Shown: one piece after another, positions 44,948-57,114 of the stretch | Position numbering within the stretch: the first letter of the stretch is position 1 | Layout: every line of letters begins with the position of its first letter | Assembly (NCBI GenBank): GCA_018287875.1 | Contig: JAGVVL010000009.1 | Coordinates: 1,178,001-1,242,000, forward strand | Origin: Nigrospora sphaerica | Taxonomy: Eukaryota; Ascomycota; Sordariomycetes; Amphisphaeriales; Apiosporaceae | Length of the DNA stretch: 64,000 bases | Direction of reading: 5' to 3' | The notes under the pieces: model-generated | Database searches by the model: none | What the model was told of the DNA's origin: nothing | The model's input: the letters and a program-made list of their open reading frames with translations, nothing else | Program-made: the position numbers and the translations under genes

Positions 44948-46797
44948 ATGGCGTGGTCCAAGTCGCTGCGTATCGGCATCATGCTGGCCATAGATGTCGC
45001 CTTCTTCCTGGTAGAGCTGATCTCTGGCTACATGGTCGGCTCGCTTGCCCTGACAGCCGACGCCTTTCACATGCTTAATGATATCATTTCGCTGTGTGTT
45101 GGACTTTGGGCCGTCACTGTTGCCAAGAGGGCCACCACTGACAAGTTCTCCTACGGCGTACGTTACTTCCCCTTCGCCCGCCCACTTCGGCCTGTCGCTG
45201 TCTGAGTCAAGAGCCCGGACTGACTGACGAACAGTGGCTTCGCGCCGAAATCCTCGGCGCCTTCTTCAACGCCGTCTTCCTTATCGCCCTCTGCGTCACC
45301 ATCATCCTTGACGCTGCCGAGCGCTTCCTCGATCCCCCGAACATCGACAACCCCAAGCTGATTTTGATCGTCGGCTGCACTGGTCTGGCCTCCAACCTGG
45401 TGGGCTTTTTCGTCTTGGGCGGCCACGGCCACTCCCACGGACCTGGCGACCACTCCCACGGCGGACACGACGACCACGACCACGAACACGGTCACAGCCA
45501 TGGTCACGACGAGGTTGCCGCTGCCGAGGAGGGAAGACTCCCGGGAAGCCACGGCCATCTCACTGACGATGGTGGCCCGGCTATGGATGCCCTGCCCCAC
45601 GTCGCCTTGGCCCGAGCAAATGAAGACAACAAGCCCTCCGAGGGAGCCCGGCGCCTCCAGTTTGCCGAGGCCGAGTCGGGCCAGAGTGCTAGCTGGTCCG
45701 GCAACCAGGAGCGACGCCGCGCGAACAGCGTTAAGCACTCTCGTTTGCAAAGCATTGACGACCTCAGTCTCTACCCCGCCAGCTTCCGCCAGAACATCAT
45801 CGACCGCAGTCGAACCAATGTTGATGACTGCGATGCCAGCTCAACGACGAGCAATGATTATGAAGCCGTGGACGAGAACACGCCCCTGACCCTCGACAAT
45901 GCGAGCGGTGCCAAGCATGGCGCTGGTGCCTACGGGGCCACGTCCAAGGTCGGAGTGAAGGGTGGTGTCGCGCGCCCGCGGCGTGACTCGGCGGTGCATA
46001 ACGAGCACAACCACAGCAAGCCCCGCAAGGCCGGCAAGAAGGGTCATGGTCACAGCCACGACGACATGGGCATGAACGCCATGGTTTTGCACGTCATCGG
46101 CGACGCCCTCGGCAACGTCGGAGTCATTGTCACCGCTCTGATCATTTGGCTTACTGACTGGCCCGGCAAGTACTACGCCGATCCCGCCGTCTCGCTGTTT
46201 ATCACCGCTATCATCCTCAAGTCTTGCTTGCCTCTCACCTCTGCCACGGCCAAGATCCTGCTTCAGGCGACTCCGGACCAGATCGACATTCAGGACATCA
46301 AGGAGGACATCCAGGCCCTCCCGGGCGTTATGAGTTGCCACCATGTCCACGTTTGGCAGCTATCCGACACCAAGATTGTGGCCTCGATGCACGTCCAGGT
46401 CGCGTTTCCCATCACGGAAGAGGACGGCGAGAAGTACATGGCCCTGGCCAAGCAGGCCCGCAAGTGCTTACACGCCTACGGCATCCACAGCGCCACCATC
46501 CAGCCCGAGTTCTGCCTAGACCAGTCTTGTAATCACTTGGAGGGAGCGAACTCGGACGGCGCTCACGACGGTGCTGTGCCTCCTCACTGTAACCCTGCCG
46601 AGGAAACATGTCTGCTGGAGTGCGTCGATGACTGCGTTGGGCAGGGATGCTGCCCCAAACCGCCGTCGCGGGACGGCTCGACTGCGAGTCACGCGTCGAA
46701 CGAATCCGGCCGTGGCCACAACCACGGTCACAACCACGACCACGACCACGTCCACGGTCACAACCACGGCCACGACCACGACCACGGGCATCACTAG
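44948..46797 (+). CDS. zrc1: Vacuolar-type zinc transporter of the CDF family (Zrc1/Cot1-like)
   Basis: Two exons (44948-45157, 45235-46797) with a 77-bp intron encode 590 aa. CDF proteins exchange cytosolic zinc for protons, here probably into the vacuole. Helix 2 holds the metal site DAFHMLND (Asp38, His41, Asp45) and helix 5 holds the matching HVIGD. The join gives SYGWLRAEILGAFFN. His-rich loops occur after helix 3 (GHGHSHGPGDHSHGGHDDHD) and before helix 5 (GHGHSHDDMG). Unusually, the C-terminus adds a Cys-rich segment (CNPAEETCLLECVDDCVGQG then CCP) and a final run of about 26 residues alternating His with Gly/Asp/Asn. The cytosolic domain (ILLQATPDQIDIQDIKEDIQ onward) is canonical. Longer than yeast Zrc1 because of these inserts. 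The start at 44948 has a CAAGATGG context. Confidence 0.93.
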
Positions 46798-47668
46798 TTA
46801 TTATGGCCACGCTTATTTGCGCCTGCGGGTTTCTTTTCGTCAAGTAGGGAGACCGAGGGCATGTACTTGTATCAGCGCACAGGTTATGGAATTTCAGCAT
46901 CTGCTTTCGGCCGCTATTGCTCTCGCCATGCGACGAGTGCGGTTGGCCTAGGTCTTTTTTTTCCGCGCTTCACTAGACTTTACCAATGCAGGGAGCAACT
47001 CCCGGGCCTGGAGAGGCAGAGGATTCCGAGGGCGGGAACGTGTTGGCTTAAATCACGGAATCGTGTACAGTTATAGAAAGACGAAACAGACTCATGCTCT
47101 CACCATTCTTGTCGCGACAGCGTTTGGCAGAGGATTTCTTTGCTATCAGGGACAAGAACTGCCCGTGTGCCCCTTGTCCGTCGGCCGGGCCGTTGGGAGC
47201 TGATGCTGATGGAGACGGAAGATGAGAAAAGCACGGGAGTAAGTCGTAATAGGAAGCTATCACCACCAATCGTTGAAGAAAATGGACGCCCGTCTCCGAC
47301 CACCCACGGCCCCTGGGCCGGACTATGTACCTTGGCAGGTAAGCGAACACGAGAGATGCCGATGGGACAGCCAGATGGCCAAAGTCGATCGATGATCGCG
47401 CAACCAGAAGAAAACAAGGCCAGGGACGGAAAGCAGTACGAGGTATAGAAATATGAAGGCAGTCTGCCCGTAGCGGTCAGGGTAGCCGGTGCTCGCGTTT
47501 GTATCCACCTTCGCCAACGCCGAAAAGCCTCGAGTGGTAGGCAAGCTACCGAGGAAGACCGTGTCTGTATTCAAGGGAACGAATTCGATTGCGGCCGCCG
47601 TCAACATGCACCAACTTGTCGTTGGCCCCGTCGTTCCGCGTCGCGTCGCGAAACACGCCGCGACGCTC
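46798..47668. other. Convergent 3' spacer
   Basis: 0.87 kb between the stops of the zinc transporter and the GH3 gene. No gene or structured element recognised. Confidence 0.5.
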
Positions 47669-50600
47669 TCAAAAGATCCAGGTAAACGTCTCCTGCACCT
47701 CAAAGGAAACGGACTGCCTGCGGGAGGGAAGCAACATTCCGGTTAGCCATTTACGAAACCCAAAAGGGAAGGGGTTGGAGGTGATTAAAGGGGAGGGAGG
47801 ACGGGGAGGGAACGTACCGGATGTCGACCGACGAGGAGCCCACGAGGGCCGTGTAGAGGCCGGCCTCGGCGACCCAGGCGGCACGGGCGTCGTCGTAGTA
47901 GCCGACGGCGTGGCGGTCGAGCGGCAGGGCGACGTGGGCGGTGGCGCCCGGGGCGAGGGCAACCTTTTCGAAGGCGACGAGCTCCTTGACGGGCCGCGGG
48001 AGCGCCGGCCGGCCCTCGGGCCGCACGTAGACCTGCACCGTCTCGGCGCCGGCGACGGCGCCCGTGTTGGTTACGGGCAGGACGAGGTGCAGCACCGGCG
48101 ACGACGGAGACGGGGACGCGTCGGCGCCGTCGTCGGAGGCGGGGCCGCCGGCGCCCAGCAAGCGCCCGCCGGCCAGCGTCGCCGGCCCGTAGGCAAACGT
48201 CGTGTACGACAGGCCGTGGCCGAAGGGGAAGAGCGGGGCGAGGCGGCTGCGCTCGTAGTGGCGGTAGCCGACGAAGAGGCCCTCGCCGTACAGGACGCGC
48301 CCGTTCTCGCCGGGCCAGTTGTGGAAGGCGGGCGTGTCCTCAAGGCGGCGCGGGAACGTCGTGGGCAGCTTGCCGCCGGGGCAGCAGGCGCCGAACAAAA
48401 CGTCGGCGAGGGCGTTGCCCGCCTCTTGGCCCTGGTACCAAGCCTGGAGGATGGCGGGGACGCCGTCGGCCCAGGGCATGGCCACGGGCGAGCCCGACTG
48501 GTTGACGACGACGGTGCGCGGGTTGGCGGCGGCCACGGCCTCGACGAGGCGGTCCTGGCTGCCGTTATGAGGCAACGCCAGCGTCTGGCGGTCGTAGCCC
48601 TCCGACTCCCACTCGGCGTCGAGCCCGACCACGACCACGGCCACGTCGGCGGCGCGCGCCGCCGCCACCGCCTCGGCCAGGTAGTCGACGGCGTCGGCCT
48701 GCTTGAAGCCCAGCCGGCAGCCGCCGTACTTGTGCGTCATGCCGAACTGGGCCTGCTTGGCCACCGGCCGCAGTTCGTTGGTCATCTCGACGCGCAGCGC
48801 CACCGGCCGCCCCGCCTGCATCGCCACGTCCACCGTGTAGTCGACGGAGCCGTCGAACATGGCCTCGCCCTCCTCGGTCCAGTCCCAGAGGTCCAGCGCG
48901 AGCTCGCCGTCGACGAACAGCCGCCCCGGCCCGACGCTCATGAAGCTGATGGTGTGCGTGCCCGTCTCCGTGGGCGTGAGGTGCGTCGTCGCCACCGCCG
49001 ACCATTCCGGGCCCAGCTCGGCCAGCGGCGCCGAGTCCCACAGGAACAGGTCCGTGTTGGTGCGCCGCTGCCGCACCGCCACCCCGCCCGCGAACCGGTC
49101 GCCGCGGTACCACTCCAGCGTCACGCCCGGCTGCCCGTCGGCGTCGGTGCAGAACGGCGACGCCACCGGCAACCACTTGAAGGTGTGGCAGCCCTGAGCG
49201 TACGTGACCTCGCCGCGCGCGGCGGCACGGATGCTGTCGAGCGGCAGCGTGTTGTAGTAGGGGTTGAGGCTGGCGCTGCCGCCGCCGCCGGCGATGGCCC
49301 GGTTGGCATTGGGCCCGATGACGGCGATCCTGGGTGTCGCGGGGTCGATGGGCAAAACGGCGCCCTCGTTCTTCAGCAGCGTGAGACCCTGCACGCCCGC
49401 CTCCCGTATCAAAGCCCGCGTCGAGACCCGGTCGTCCTCGCGCTCGGCCGCTTCCGGGGCCATGTCGCCGCCCTTGGTGCGCTCCACCAGTGTTAGTACA
49501 TTCTCGGCCGCGCTGTCGATGTGCTCCTGCGTCAGGCTGCCGTCCTTCAGCGCCGCGAGAACCTTGTCAAACCGCCATTTCGTAGAATGGGGGAACTCTA
49601 TGTCGCAACCAGCCGTGATTGACTCGACAGTGGAGTTGATGCCGCCCCAGTCGGACACCACTGTACTGAAATTGGGTTAGGAACCACGGCTGTGCGTGCA
49701 CACGGAAGCAAAGCGCATACTCACCCGTCATATCCCCACTCTCCACGGAGGATGTCCTTTAGCGTGTGGTGGTTCATGTCGGCATGGACTCCGTTGACCA
49801 GGTTGTATGATGACATAACAGCCCAGGGGTTCGCTTCGCGGATGGCGATCTCAAAGGGCTTGAGATATATCTCCCTTAGAGGCCGCTCCATCACGACCGA
49901 GTCGATTGTGAGGCGGTTCGTCTCCTGTTCGTTGGCTACAAAATCTGGGCCGGTTGTTAGCGACGGGCCAGCCAACTCCCACCCTGGGGAGGGGTTCACA
50001 TACGCTTGATGGTGGCGGCGACGCCCTTGGACTGGACCCCTTGGATATAGCGCGCAGCCAGCTTGCCGGTAAGGAGCGGGTCTTCGGAGAAGGACTCGAA
50101 ATTCCTGCCGCCAAGGGGATGCCGGTGCATACAGACGGTCGGCGCGAGAAGCACATTGGCCGACCTCGCCTTGACTTCATCGGCGAGGTGCTCACCCACG
50201 TGGTAGAGGAGCTTTTTATTCCACGTGGCCGCCAACGAGATGCCACAAGGGAATAGGGCGGCCTGTAAACGCACGTCAGCGAGTTGCCGGCCCACGGCAC
50301 CCAGCAGGAACCCGGCCCACGTACCTTGGTTCCGCCGACGAAAATGCCTCCCCGCGCGCCATTGGGCCCGTCGCTTGCCTTGATGGCTGGAATCCCCTTG
50401 TCCGGTATGGCCTTCGTCCGCCAAAAGTCGGCAGCAGCAAGCAGCGACACCTTCATCTGTTAACATTGCGACTATATGTCATATGTATGGGCTTATTATA
50501 CCTTCTCCTCAAGACTCAATTTGACCAGCTTGGTCCGGGCTGATAGTCTGGGCTCCTGGCTTGCAGTACTCTTCGGGAAGGGGCTTTCTAGTGGCGTGAA

Positions 50601-50714
50601 AGGCGTGCCGGGCGTGGAAGGGGTATCGGGTGTGGAAGCCGTACCCTCATCCGAAAAGGGGGACGGGTTGGGATCCACTCCATCGTGCATTGAGAACCTC
50701 TCAATGTCTTCCAT
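47669..50714 (-). CDS. GH3 beta-glucosidase with PA14 insert, intracellular type
   Basis: Six exons: 50714-50502, 50450-50325, 50262-50004, 49944-49725, 49665-47818 and 47717-47669. Introns are 51, 62, 59, 59 and 100 bp; total 904 aa. All phases agree and rebuild LSLEEKVSLLAAADFWRT, TIKHFVANEQETN, GYDGTVVSDWGG and SVDIRQSVSFEV. The nucleophile is Asp278 in the VVSDW motif. The likely acid/base is a Glu in WESEGYD. A PA14 domain occupies about 438-580 (RLFVDGELALDLWDW), as in intracellular GH3 enzymes such as yeast-type bgl1. No signal peptide: residues 1-60 are a Thr/Pro-rich leader (TPDTPSTPGTPFTP). It hydrolyses beta-glucosides such as imported cellobiose. A Met at 50837 would give a longer start; 50714 is preferred but uncertain. 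Confidence 0.9.
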
Positions 50715-53679
50715 ATCGATGACTCCGGTTGTTGTCGCAGTGCAATATGGTCGTGCCGCCCCTGGTAGGGAGAGGGCCAAGGGACGGACAGGTGTTGAAG
50801 GACCCAAAACTACTGATAAGCAGAGCAGGTGATTCAAAATGGTTCACACGTGCACCGATACAGAAGACCGACGAATCAGAAACAGGGGGAGCCCGGTGTC
50901 GAAGCAGGTAACGTCGTTGGAAGATAAATCTCCGTCTGAGCAGAAGCTTCCACCCACGCCTTGAACGACCTGGAAGCTTTATATGTTGTATATCGACTCG
51001 AGGGGCGCCTTTCCGGGGCGTAGATAATGGCTTGTATGAGCCCACGGGGTAGAACCGCCGGGTAGGAAAGGGTTGGGGGGACAAGGAACGCAAGGAAGTG
51101 GCTGCCTTCAGAGAATGGGCTGTAAAGATCCTTGAGCTGGAGCTCTCTTTGACTGAGGGATGGGACTGGGAAGGACGTACAACTGATATATCACGGCCGA
51201 ATATTGATAAACTTGCGGCTTCTGCTCCTTAAGGCGTCGAGGAGGGGGAGGGGCATCCAGGGTACTCGGTTCAGATACCTCTAGATAAACGCAAAGCTCA
51301 AGCGCTTTGGGGGCCGCTAGACGGCAGAGTCATGAGAGGACGGGGGGGTACATCTCCCAGATCCAGTGATCGATACAGACCAGGTCGCGGGCGTTGACAA
51401 GTCATTTGACTTGGCCGTAAGAGAGGCTGTTGCTATATTACGTACCACCTTGTTCCACAAGATAGCCATACCGGCAGCAGCGGTCCGTCTGGTGCTGTCC
51501 ATTCGAATAAGCGAACCGGGGACAGCCATACCATTCCCTGAAGACGGCATGCATATCATGTTGATAACAACAGCGATTGGGAGCCAGCGGGTGTGATACG
51601 GCAGCAGGTAGTGTCTGTAAACCGGGAATTCCGGGAGATCTTGCGGTTCTGGTAGCCCTAGTCCCTTTGCCGATATTTGCAGCATTAGCAGTCAACCGGT
51701 TCCAGCGTCCTCGACAGGGTCCGGTAGGTCTTTCCAACCCACACACCATAGCATAAACTCCCTGTCCATTTTTCATCGATGGCCGACAGGAAGACAGGGT
51801 ACTCTGCCAAGTGACGAATCGAGATCTACCTCGACAGGGCCACACGGTTGATAAATGGCTGTCTCCAGTATCGATGTTACTGGGGTTCATTACGGACAGG
51901 ATCACCATCGCTATCCCAGGCAGCGAAGGTCCCGCGGTCCCTGGGCCATAGAGGCTTGGCTGCGTATTATCGACGCTAGTCCTCGGAACCCTGGCCGGTA
52001 CACAACGGCCACTCCCAGACCAGGGCCGATACAGGTGCTGCATTCGGAGACCAGCAGCTTGATTGGCCCTCTTGATTCGACCAACAGTGGTGGCGCTTCG
52101 TGGGCCCATGACCGAGCGAGGAACACTACGCATTGAAGAGACCAGGTCGTGCCGGAGGGAAGGCAGCCTCTCTTCGGGGGCGAAACCAACCGCATATCAT
52201 GGAATGGTGAAAGACACGCTGGGAGTGGCGTGAGGCTATGGCACCACTTCGCAGCGCTATGCAGTGAGAGTCGCAAGGGGGTGTCATGCCGTTGTTGAGA
52301 ATTGCGATAGACTGCCCAAGGAATGATGTTATCAGGGCGAAGCTTGTCAACAATACGAGTGTGCCGTGCCAAACACTTGGATCGGCTGGACGCAAGTGAG
52401 TTTCAGTCTTTTGGTCGATGGGCGGAAGCCCGGCGGAGAGGGTGGAAGCTTGCGAGCAGGCCAGAACCTCGTTACCGAGCGGCTGGACGGGCCGTACGCC
52501 AGGGCAGAAATATGGGCCCGCAGACGAGGCGTTGATCGGTTCATCAAGAGGCGCACAGGATGTAAAGTCAGCCGAGGAAGTGCTTGCACCTGGTTTGACT
52601 TGTCGACGGGCCTAATCGCCCGATTGGTTGCACTCGATATTGGTTGCTCGCAATCCGTCATGTGAGAACTCGCTGTGTGTCCCGCTTCTTATCGCTGGCA
52701 CGCAAGTAAAGTGATATGAAATGAGCGGTGAGATTCCCGTCCGTGACGCTTACTTGTCCTCGCTCCCGTCGCCCGGGGGAACATAGCGTTCCGTCATGGG
52801 CACTGAGAGTCGGCGGGCGAGCAAGCATGGGATCGAGCGGAACAAAACACGTACGCCAGAACGGGGCTCTCCTGGAGAAGTATGCAGGTAGTCCCCATCT
52901 GCCGTCTTCCGCGCCGCCCCCATGCGTGCGTGATACGCAGCTAGCAATACTCCCTTCACCCCCCCAGGACGATGACGGTGGTCGTGGACACGCCCTTGGA
53001 GGTGCAGCGCAGCTCCGCTCTGCGCCCAATTCGTTGCTGGAGGGCCCTAGCATCCAGACTGGCAGTGGTCCCAGCTGGAGCCGTGCCTACCATGTGCCGA
53101 ACATGATCCACCTGCCTATTGCGGTACGGACGGGAAGCCCCAGGAAGTTGGAAAATACGTATAGGTGTTTTCCTCGAGTAAGAAAGAGCTGGAGCGATGC
53201 AAAGACACCTGGCGCGGGAGAGCATGTCGTGGATGGATCATGCAAAGGAACCCCCCGCATTCCCGTCAGGGTGCGCGGAAGCAGAGCTGGTGCAGGAAAC
53301 AAGCACGGGAAGCTTGCGAAACGTAGCATCGAGGGCGCCATTCGGGGCGATTTGACCGACTGAAGAAATTGTCCGAGTCGCCGGGGAAGGAACAGGCCGG
53401 CCGGTATCCCGTAGGATGGAATGTCCGTCAGGCAAGGGGAAGCTGCGGGTGGTGAGCAAGCAGCTGCACCTGCCCCTCGCCGGGTTGTAGCTAAGATGCA
53501 GCTTCCTGGATGGCTGGACCGCCAATCTGCATTCCAACCACTATCATCCGCCCATCCATTCATTGCTTTCTTTTCCTTCCCGTCCCACCATTTCGTCCTG
53601 GGCAATAGCGCGCTTCTTGATCGTGTACGGTGCCATTCCCACACGCCATTCAGTCGCTGTCCTGCATGCAACAGCTGCC
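50715..53679. other. Intergenic region, no confident gene
   Basis: Nearly 3 kb between divergently transcribed GH3 and DUF202 genes. Several minus-strand open frames (51438-52133, 51911-52372, 52126-52395) overlap in different frames. One short segment at about 52270-52370 (WHGTLVLLTSFALITSFLGQ) looks like a membrane helix, but no continuous family match could be followed. Confidence 0.4.
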
Positions 53680-54637
53680 ATGATGGCGTCTGCGGCACAG
53701 CCACCCGTGGAGTTATCTATACTTGGCCCCGGCCCTGTCGTCCCGTCGTCTCGGCCATGCCTCAGAGCCGCTTCGCCAACCGGTTTTCCGCCCCCGGTCC
53801 CCCGGCACCCCCTTGCCCGCTTCTGGGCTGCACACGTCAACCCGGAGGTGGATCAAGCTGGTTGCCGTGATCATTTCGGTAAGTAAGGTTGCTTCACTTG
53901 TCCGCTTCCTTCCTGCATGCATAGTGCTACAATCGGCCTTGTCCTGTCTGCCCGTCGTCTCGCTAGGGTGGTCTGGTCGGTCTCTTTCGGCAGGTCTATC
54001 CATCGCCCCTCGGCTACAGAAGCCACCCTCCAACACAAAGCACACGAATGGCACGAGTGGTAAATACTGTCTGAACCCATTCAAACATCTGAGCCAATCG
54101 AGTGTGGCTCGGTATAATGACCAACGTCCACGTGCCGCCTGACCACCCGTCTCGTCTTCATCCACATCCTGATTTACCGTCATGTTATGACGCTGGCTGA
54201 CTCATCGTCTCTCTGGATAAAGCCCTGGAACGTACCTTTCTAGGCTACTTGAGGACATCTTCGGTTATTGCAGTGACAGGAGTCACGGTGATGCAACTGC
54301 TGGCCCTCCAAGAGCCTGGCAGGGACTCTGGATACTCGGCTTGGGCCAAACCACTGGCCATATCCTGCTATACTTGTGCCGTCTGGGTTATCCTGTGTGG
54401 AGCTTGCCGTTTCTGGCGTTTCCAGCGAGCCATTATCCAAGGGATCGCTCTATCAGGTGGGCTGGAACCTGCCTCTAGTGCCACGGCTGTACTTGCAGTG
54501 AGGCTCCCAACCGACGTCTCCTCCGCTTCGGTATGCAACACAGGGTCCCATTGGTGGCTGACACATCTTTGTTTTTCCGCCTCACTGCCTAGCTCATTGT
54601 TGTCTTCTTGGCTTTCCACGGAAGTACGCAAGGTTGA
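53680..54637 (+). CDS. DUF202 (YidH-like) small membrane protein
   Basis: Three exons (53680-53878, 54223-54530, 54593-54637) with introns of 344 and 62 bp give 183 aa. The first junction rebuilds CRDHFALERTFLGYLRTSSV, the hallmark N-terminal motif of this family (usually RDHLANERT-x-LAYLRT). Two hydrophobic helices follow (VIAVTGVTVMQLLAL; LAISCYTCAVWVILCGACRF) with the conserved RFWRFQ and a GG-L/W-E turn. The short last exon supplies LIVVFLAFHG for the third helix. Related proteins include yeast Vtc1-like and bacterial YidH membrane proteins. Function here is unknown. The 344-bp intron is long for this genome. The end of the protein is the weakest part, because an alternative splice could change the residues after GGLE. 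Confidence 0.68.
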
Positions 54638-55250
54638 AGCTGCCGGCCCTCCACTATGTGAGCCAATATCCACATGGCTGGGCCAGACATGCCCACACCA
54701 ACCCACCTCGGAAAGTGTTTTGGCCACACTACGACAACCATGCAGCGGAAAGCGGCCTGTCCCGATGACCAGAACACGCAGTCCGCGAGAATTATGCCCG
54801 TGGACGGTAAGTTGGCTGCTTGGCACGGTGCACATGACAGCCTTCCGAATCCGGGTGCCGGGACATCTAGCCGACGGCCACAAATTCCGCCACTCATCGT
54901 CTGCTTGCCGACGGCTAAACACTCAGTTGCCACTACCGTACCTTTTGAGTGTTTGGCCTTCGTCAAGAGCGTGATGAGATTCAAATCGAATCGAGGACGG
55001 GCAAGGTGAGCTACCTCATGCGAAGGGGCCTACGTTGAGTTTACCAGTGGTACGCCGGCCTCTTCCGTCCATCGTTATACCGTTATCACGCGTTTGCTCG
55101 ACGGTCCGAAATCACCACAGTTCTCAGTCAGGCAAGAAGAAATTGGAAGAAGAAGCTGCGGGGTAGCACGCAACCGCTCACACATGCAGCCGTCTATGAG
55201 AAGATAATAATCGAGCCGGCGTTCCGGGAGCTGATCAGCGCATACATGAC
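54638..55250. other. Convergent spacer
   Basis: 0.6 kb between the ends of the DUF202 gene and the FAD oxidase. No coding evidence. Confidence 0.5.
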
Positions 55251-57114
55251 CTAGGCGGGGCACAATCTGCCGTCGTCCGACACCTTCCAAGCTTCACTAC
55301 CAACGCCTACAGTGGCGTAGAAGAAGTTGCTCGGGTCGTACTTCTTCTTGATGGACAGCAGCCTGTCGTAGTTGGAACCCCAGAAAGTCTCCTGGAAGTC
55401 CGGTTGACGCCAGTTGGCCTCGTTGACTGCTTCCATGTTAGTAACGATTCCGGAGTCGAGCTCGCTGTGGATGTGGAAGCCTTACCATACGAGCCACTGC
55501 CGGGCGTAGCCGCCTCGATCTCGGGCGTGATGGTGTTGGTCATCTTGTCTTGCAGCGCAACCATATCCTCCCACGGAGCGGTGAAGTTCCACGGAAGAGT
55601 CAGGGTGGCATGCACCAGGGCCTTGCGCCAGGCAGGGTGGACGGACACGGACTCGGCGTTGCCAAACTTGGAGACATCGGTACCAACACCAATCCACGTC
55701 ACGCCCTGTTCGACGATGCTCCGCCAGGTAGCTTGGAGCTTGCCGGCCACAGCGCGCGGAATCAAGCGAGTGCTGTATTGTGCGATACCGACCTGGATGT
55801 TGCCCAGGGGCAGGGGTCCGAAGTACTTATCGTAATGCTCATAATAGGTGCTGAACTCGGAGTAGGCCGCCGTGTGCTTGATACCCATGGTATCGAGTTT
55901 CGACACGAAGGGCTCCAGAATCTGCTGTACCTCCTCTTTCGTCTTGTTATAGGCATTCACGGGCGAAATGCTGAAGAAGGCATCGGTAAAGTAGTACACG
56001 ACCATAGTGCCGGCGTCCACCATGCCGGGCAGAGCTTCGTGGAAGGCCTGGATAGCGTCGTAGAACTGCTCGGTGGGATTCTCGGCGGCATAGAAGGATA
56101 GTGTGGCACCGCCGAATTTCGCATCCGGGAAGGCCTTGATCGTCATCGAGGTCACGACGCCAAAGGTGCTGCCGCCGCCACCATTGAGAGCCCAGAAGAG
56201 ATCCGGGTTCTCGGTTCGGCTCGCAGTCAAGAACTTGCCCTCGGCCGTGACGACCTCCCACGACAAGACGTTATCGGCAGAAAGGCCAAAGTTGGTGCTC
56301 AGGGCGGAATGGCCACCACCCTGGGTGTAGCCGCCAGCAATGCCTACCGTGGGGCACTCGCCGCCCACGACGATCAGGCCCTTCGCATGACCGGCGGCCA
56401 TGATCTCATAGCCCTGGACTCCGGCCCCCAGCTTGACGGCCTTGCCCTGGTATGTGACGTCGTCGACATCCTTGAACTCGATAGTTTTGAGATAGCGGGT
56501 CCAGATGGCGAGTGCACCGGCTCCGGTGGAGCGGCCTAGGTAGTCGTGGCCCGTGTTGCGGATAACGAACCGAATGTTGTTGGACTTAGCGAAGGCAATT
56601 GCCGCCTGGACGTCGGCAACGTTGGTCGCGTTCACGGCGTAGCGGACGTAGTTGCCCAGTTCACAGGGGCGCGATCTCGGCTGGAAGGGGTCGCAGCTCT
56701 GGTTGGCGAAGAAGGGGGCCATCACGGAGGACGACGATTCCATGCTATTCAACCAGGTTGGTACAGTTCGCGGTCCACCAAGACGAAGACAACGGGCACT
56801 TACTGGACCTTCTCGTACTGGAAGTCTTGCTGCAGGGCCTTGCAGGTGTCGGCGTCGAAGGCGGCGTCGTGACACGGCGCTCCGACGGGCATCGTCTTCA
56901 CGAGACGTCCGCCCACGGACTTGTTAAGGCTTTCCCATTTGGCAGGGGACGGCCAGCAAGCGTCACCCGGGAAACACTTGCAAGCAGGCGCTTCGTTGCC
57001 GAGAAGGGTACCGACAAGGGCGGCGGCGACATCGGTGGCAGATTTGCAGGCGCGCGCCCCGACACGGACTCCAGCCAGCAGCTGGAGCGAGAGAGCGACG
57101 GACGAGAGCTTCAT
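55251..57114 (-). CDS. Secreted BBE-like FAD-dependent oxidase
   Basis: Three exons (57114-56804, 56744-55486, 55426-55251) with two 59-bp introns give 581 aa. Junctions rebuild YEKVHMESSSSVM and GSGSYVNEANWRQPDF. The N-terminus MKLSSVALSLQLLAGVRVGA is a signal peptide. The FAD domain of the vanillyl-alcohol-oxidase/PCMH fold is clear. NTGHDYLGRS carries His170, the usual 8-alpha-histidyl flavin link. GECPTVGIAGGYTQGGGH carries Cys234 at the place of the 6-S-cysteinyl link in bicovalent BBE enzymes. The substrate domain ends with the BBE motif FWGSNYDRLLSIKKKYDPSN and FFYATVGVGSEAW. Such enzymes oxidise sugars, alcohols or alkaloid-like compounds with O2, releasing H2O2. The substrate is unknown; no biosynthetic gene cluster surrounds it. 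Confidence 0.92.

Noticed and set aside
47669..49496. Long plus-strand frame of about 635 codons opposite the GH3 gene
   Set aside because: It is rich in Arg, Gly, Val and His as expected from the reverse complement of a GC3-biased gene, while the minus strand has complete GH3 and PA14 motifs.
51317..52395. Possible remnant of a membrane permease on the minus strand
   Set aside because: Only one short hydrophobic stretch (WHGTLVLLTSFALITSF) looked familiar. Neighbouring frames could not be joined into any permease pattern, so it may be chance.
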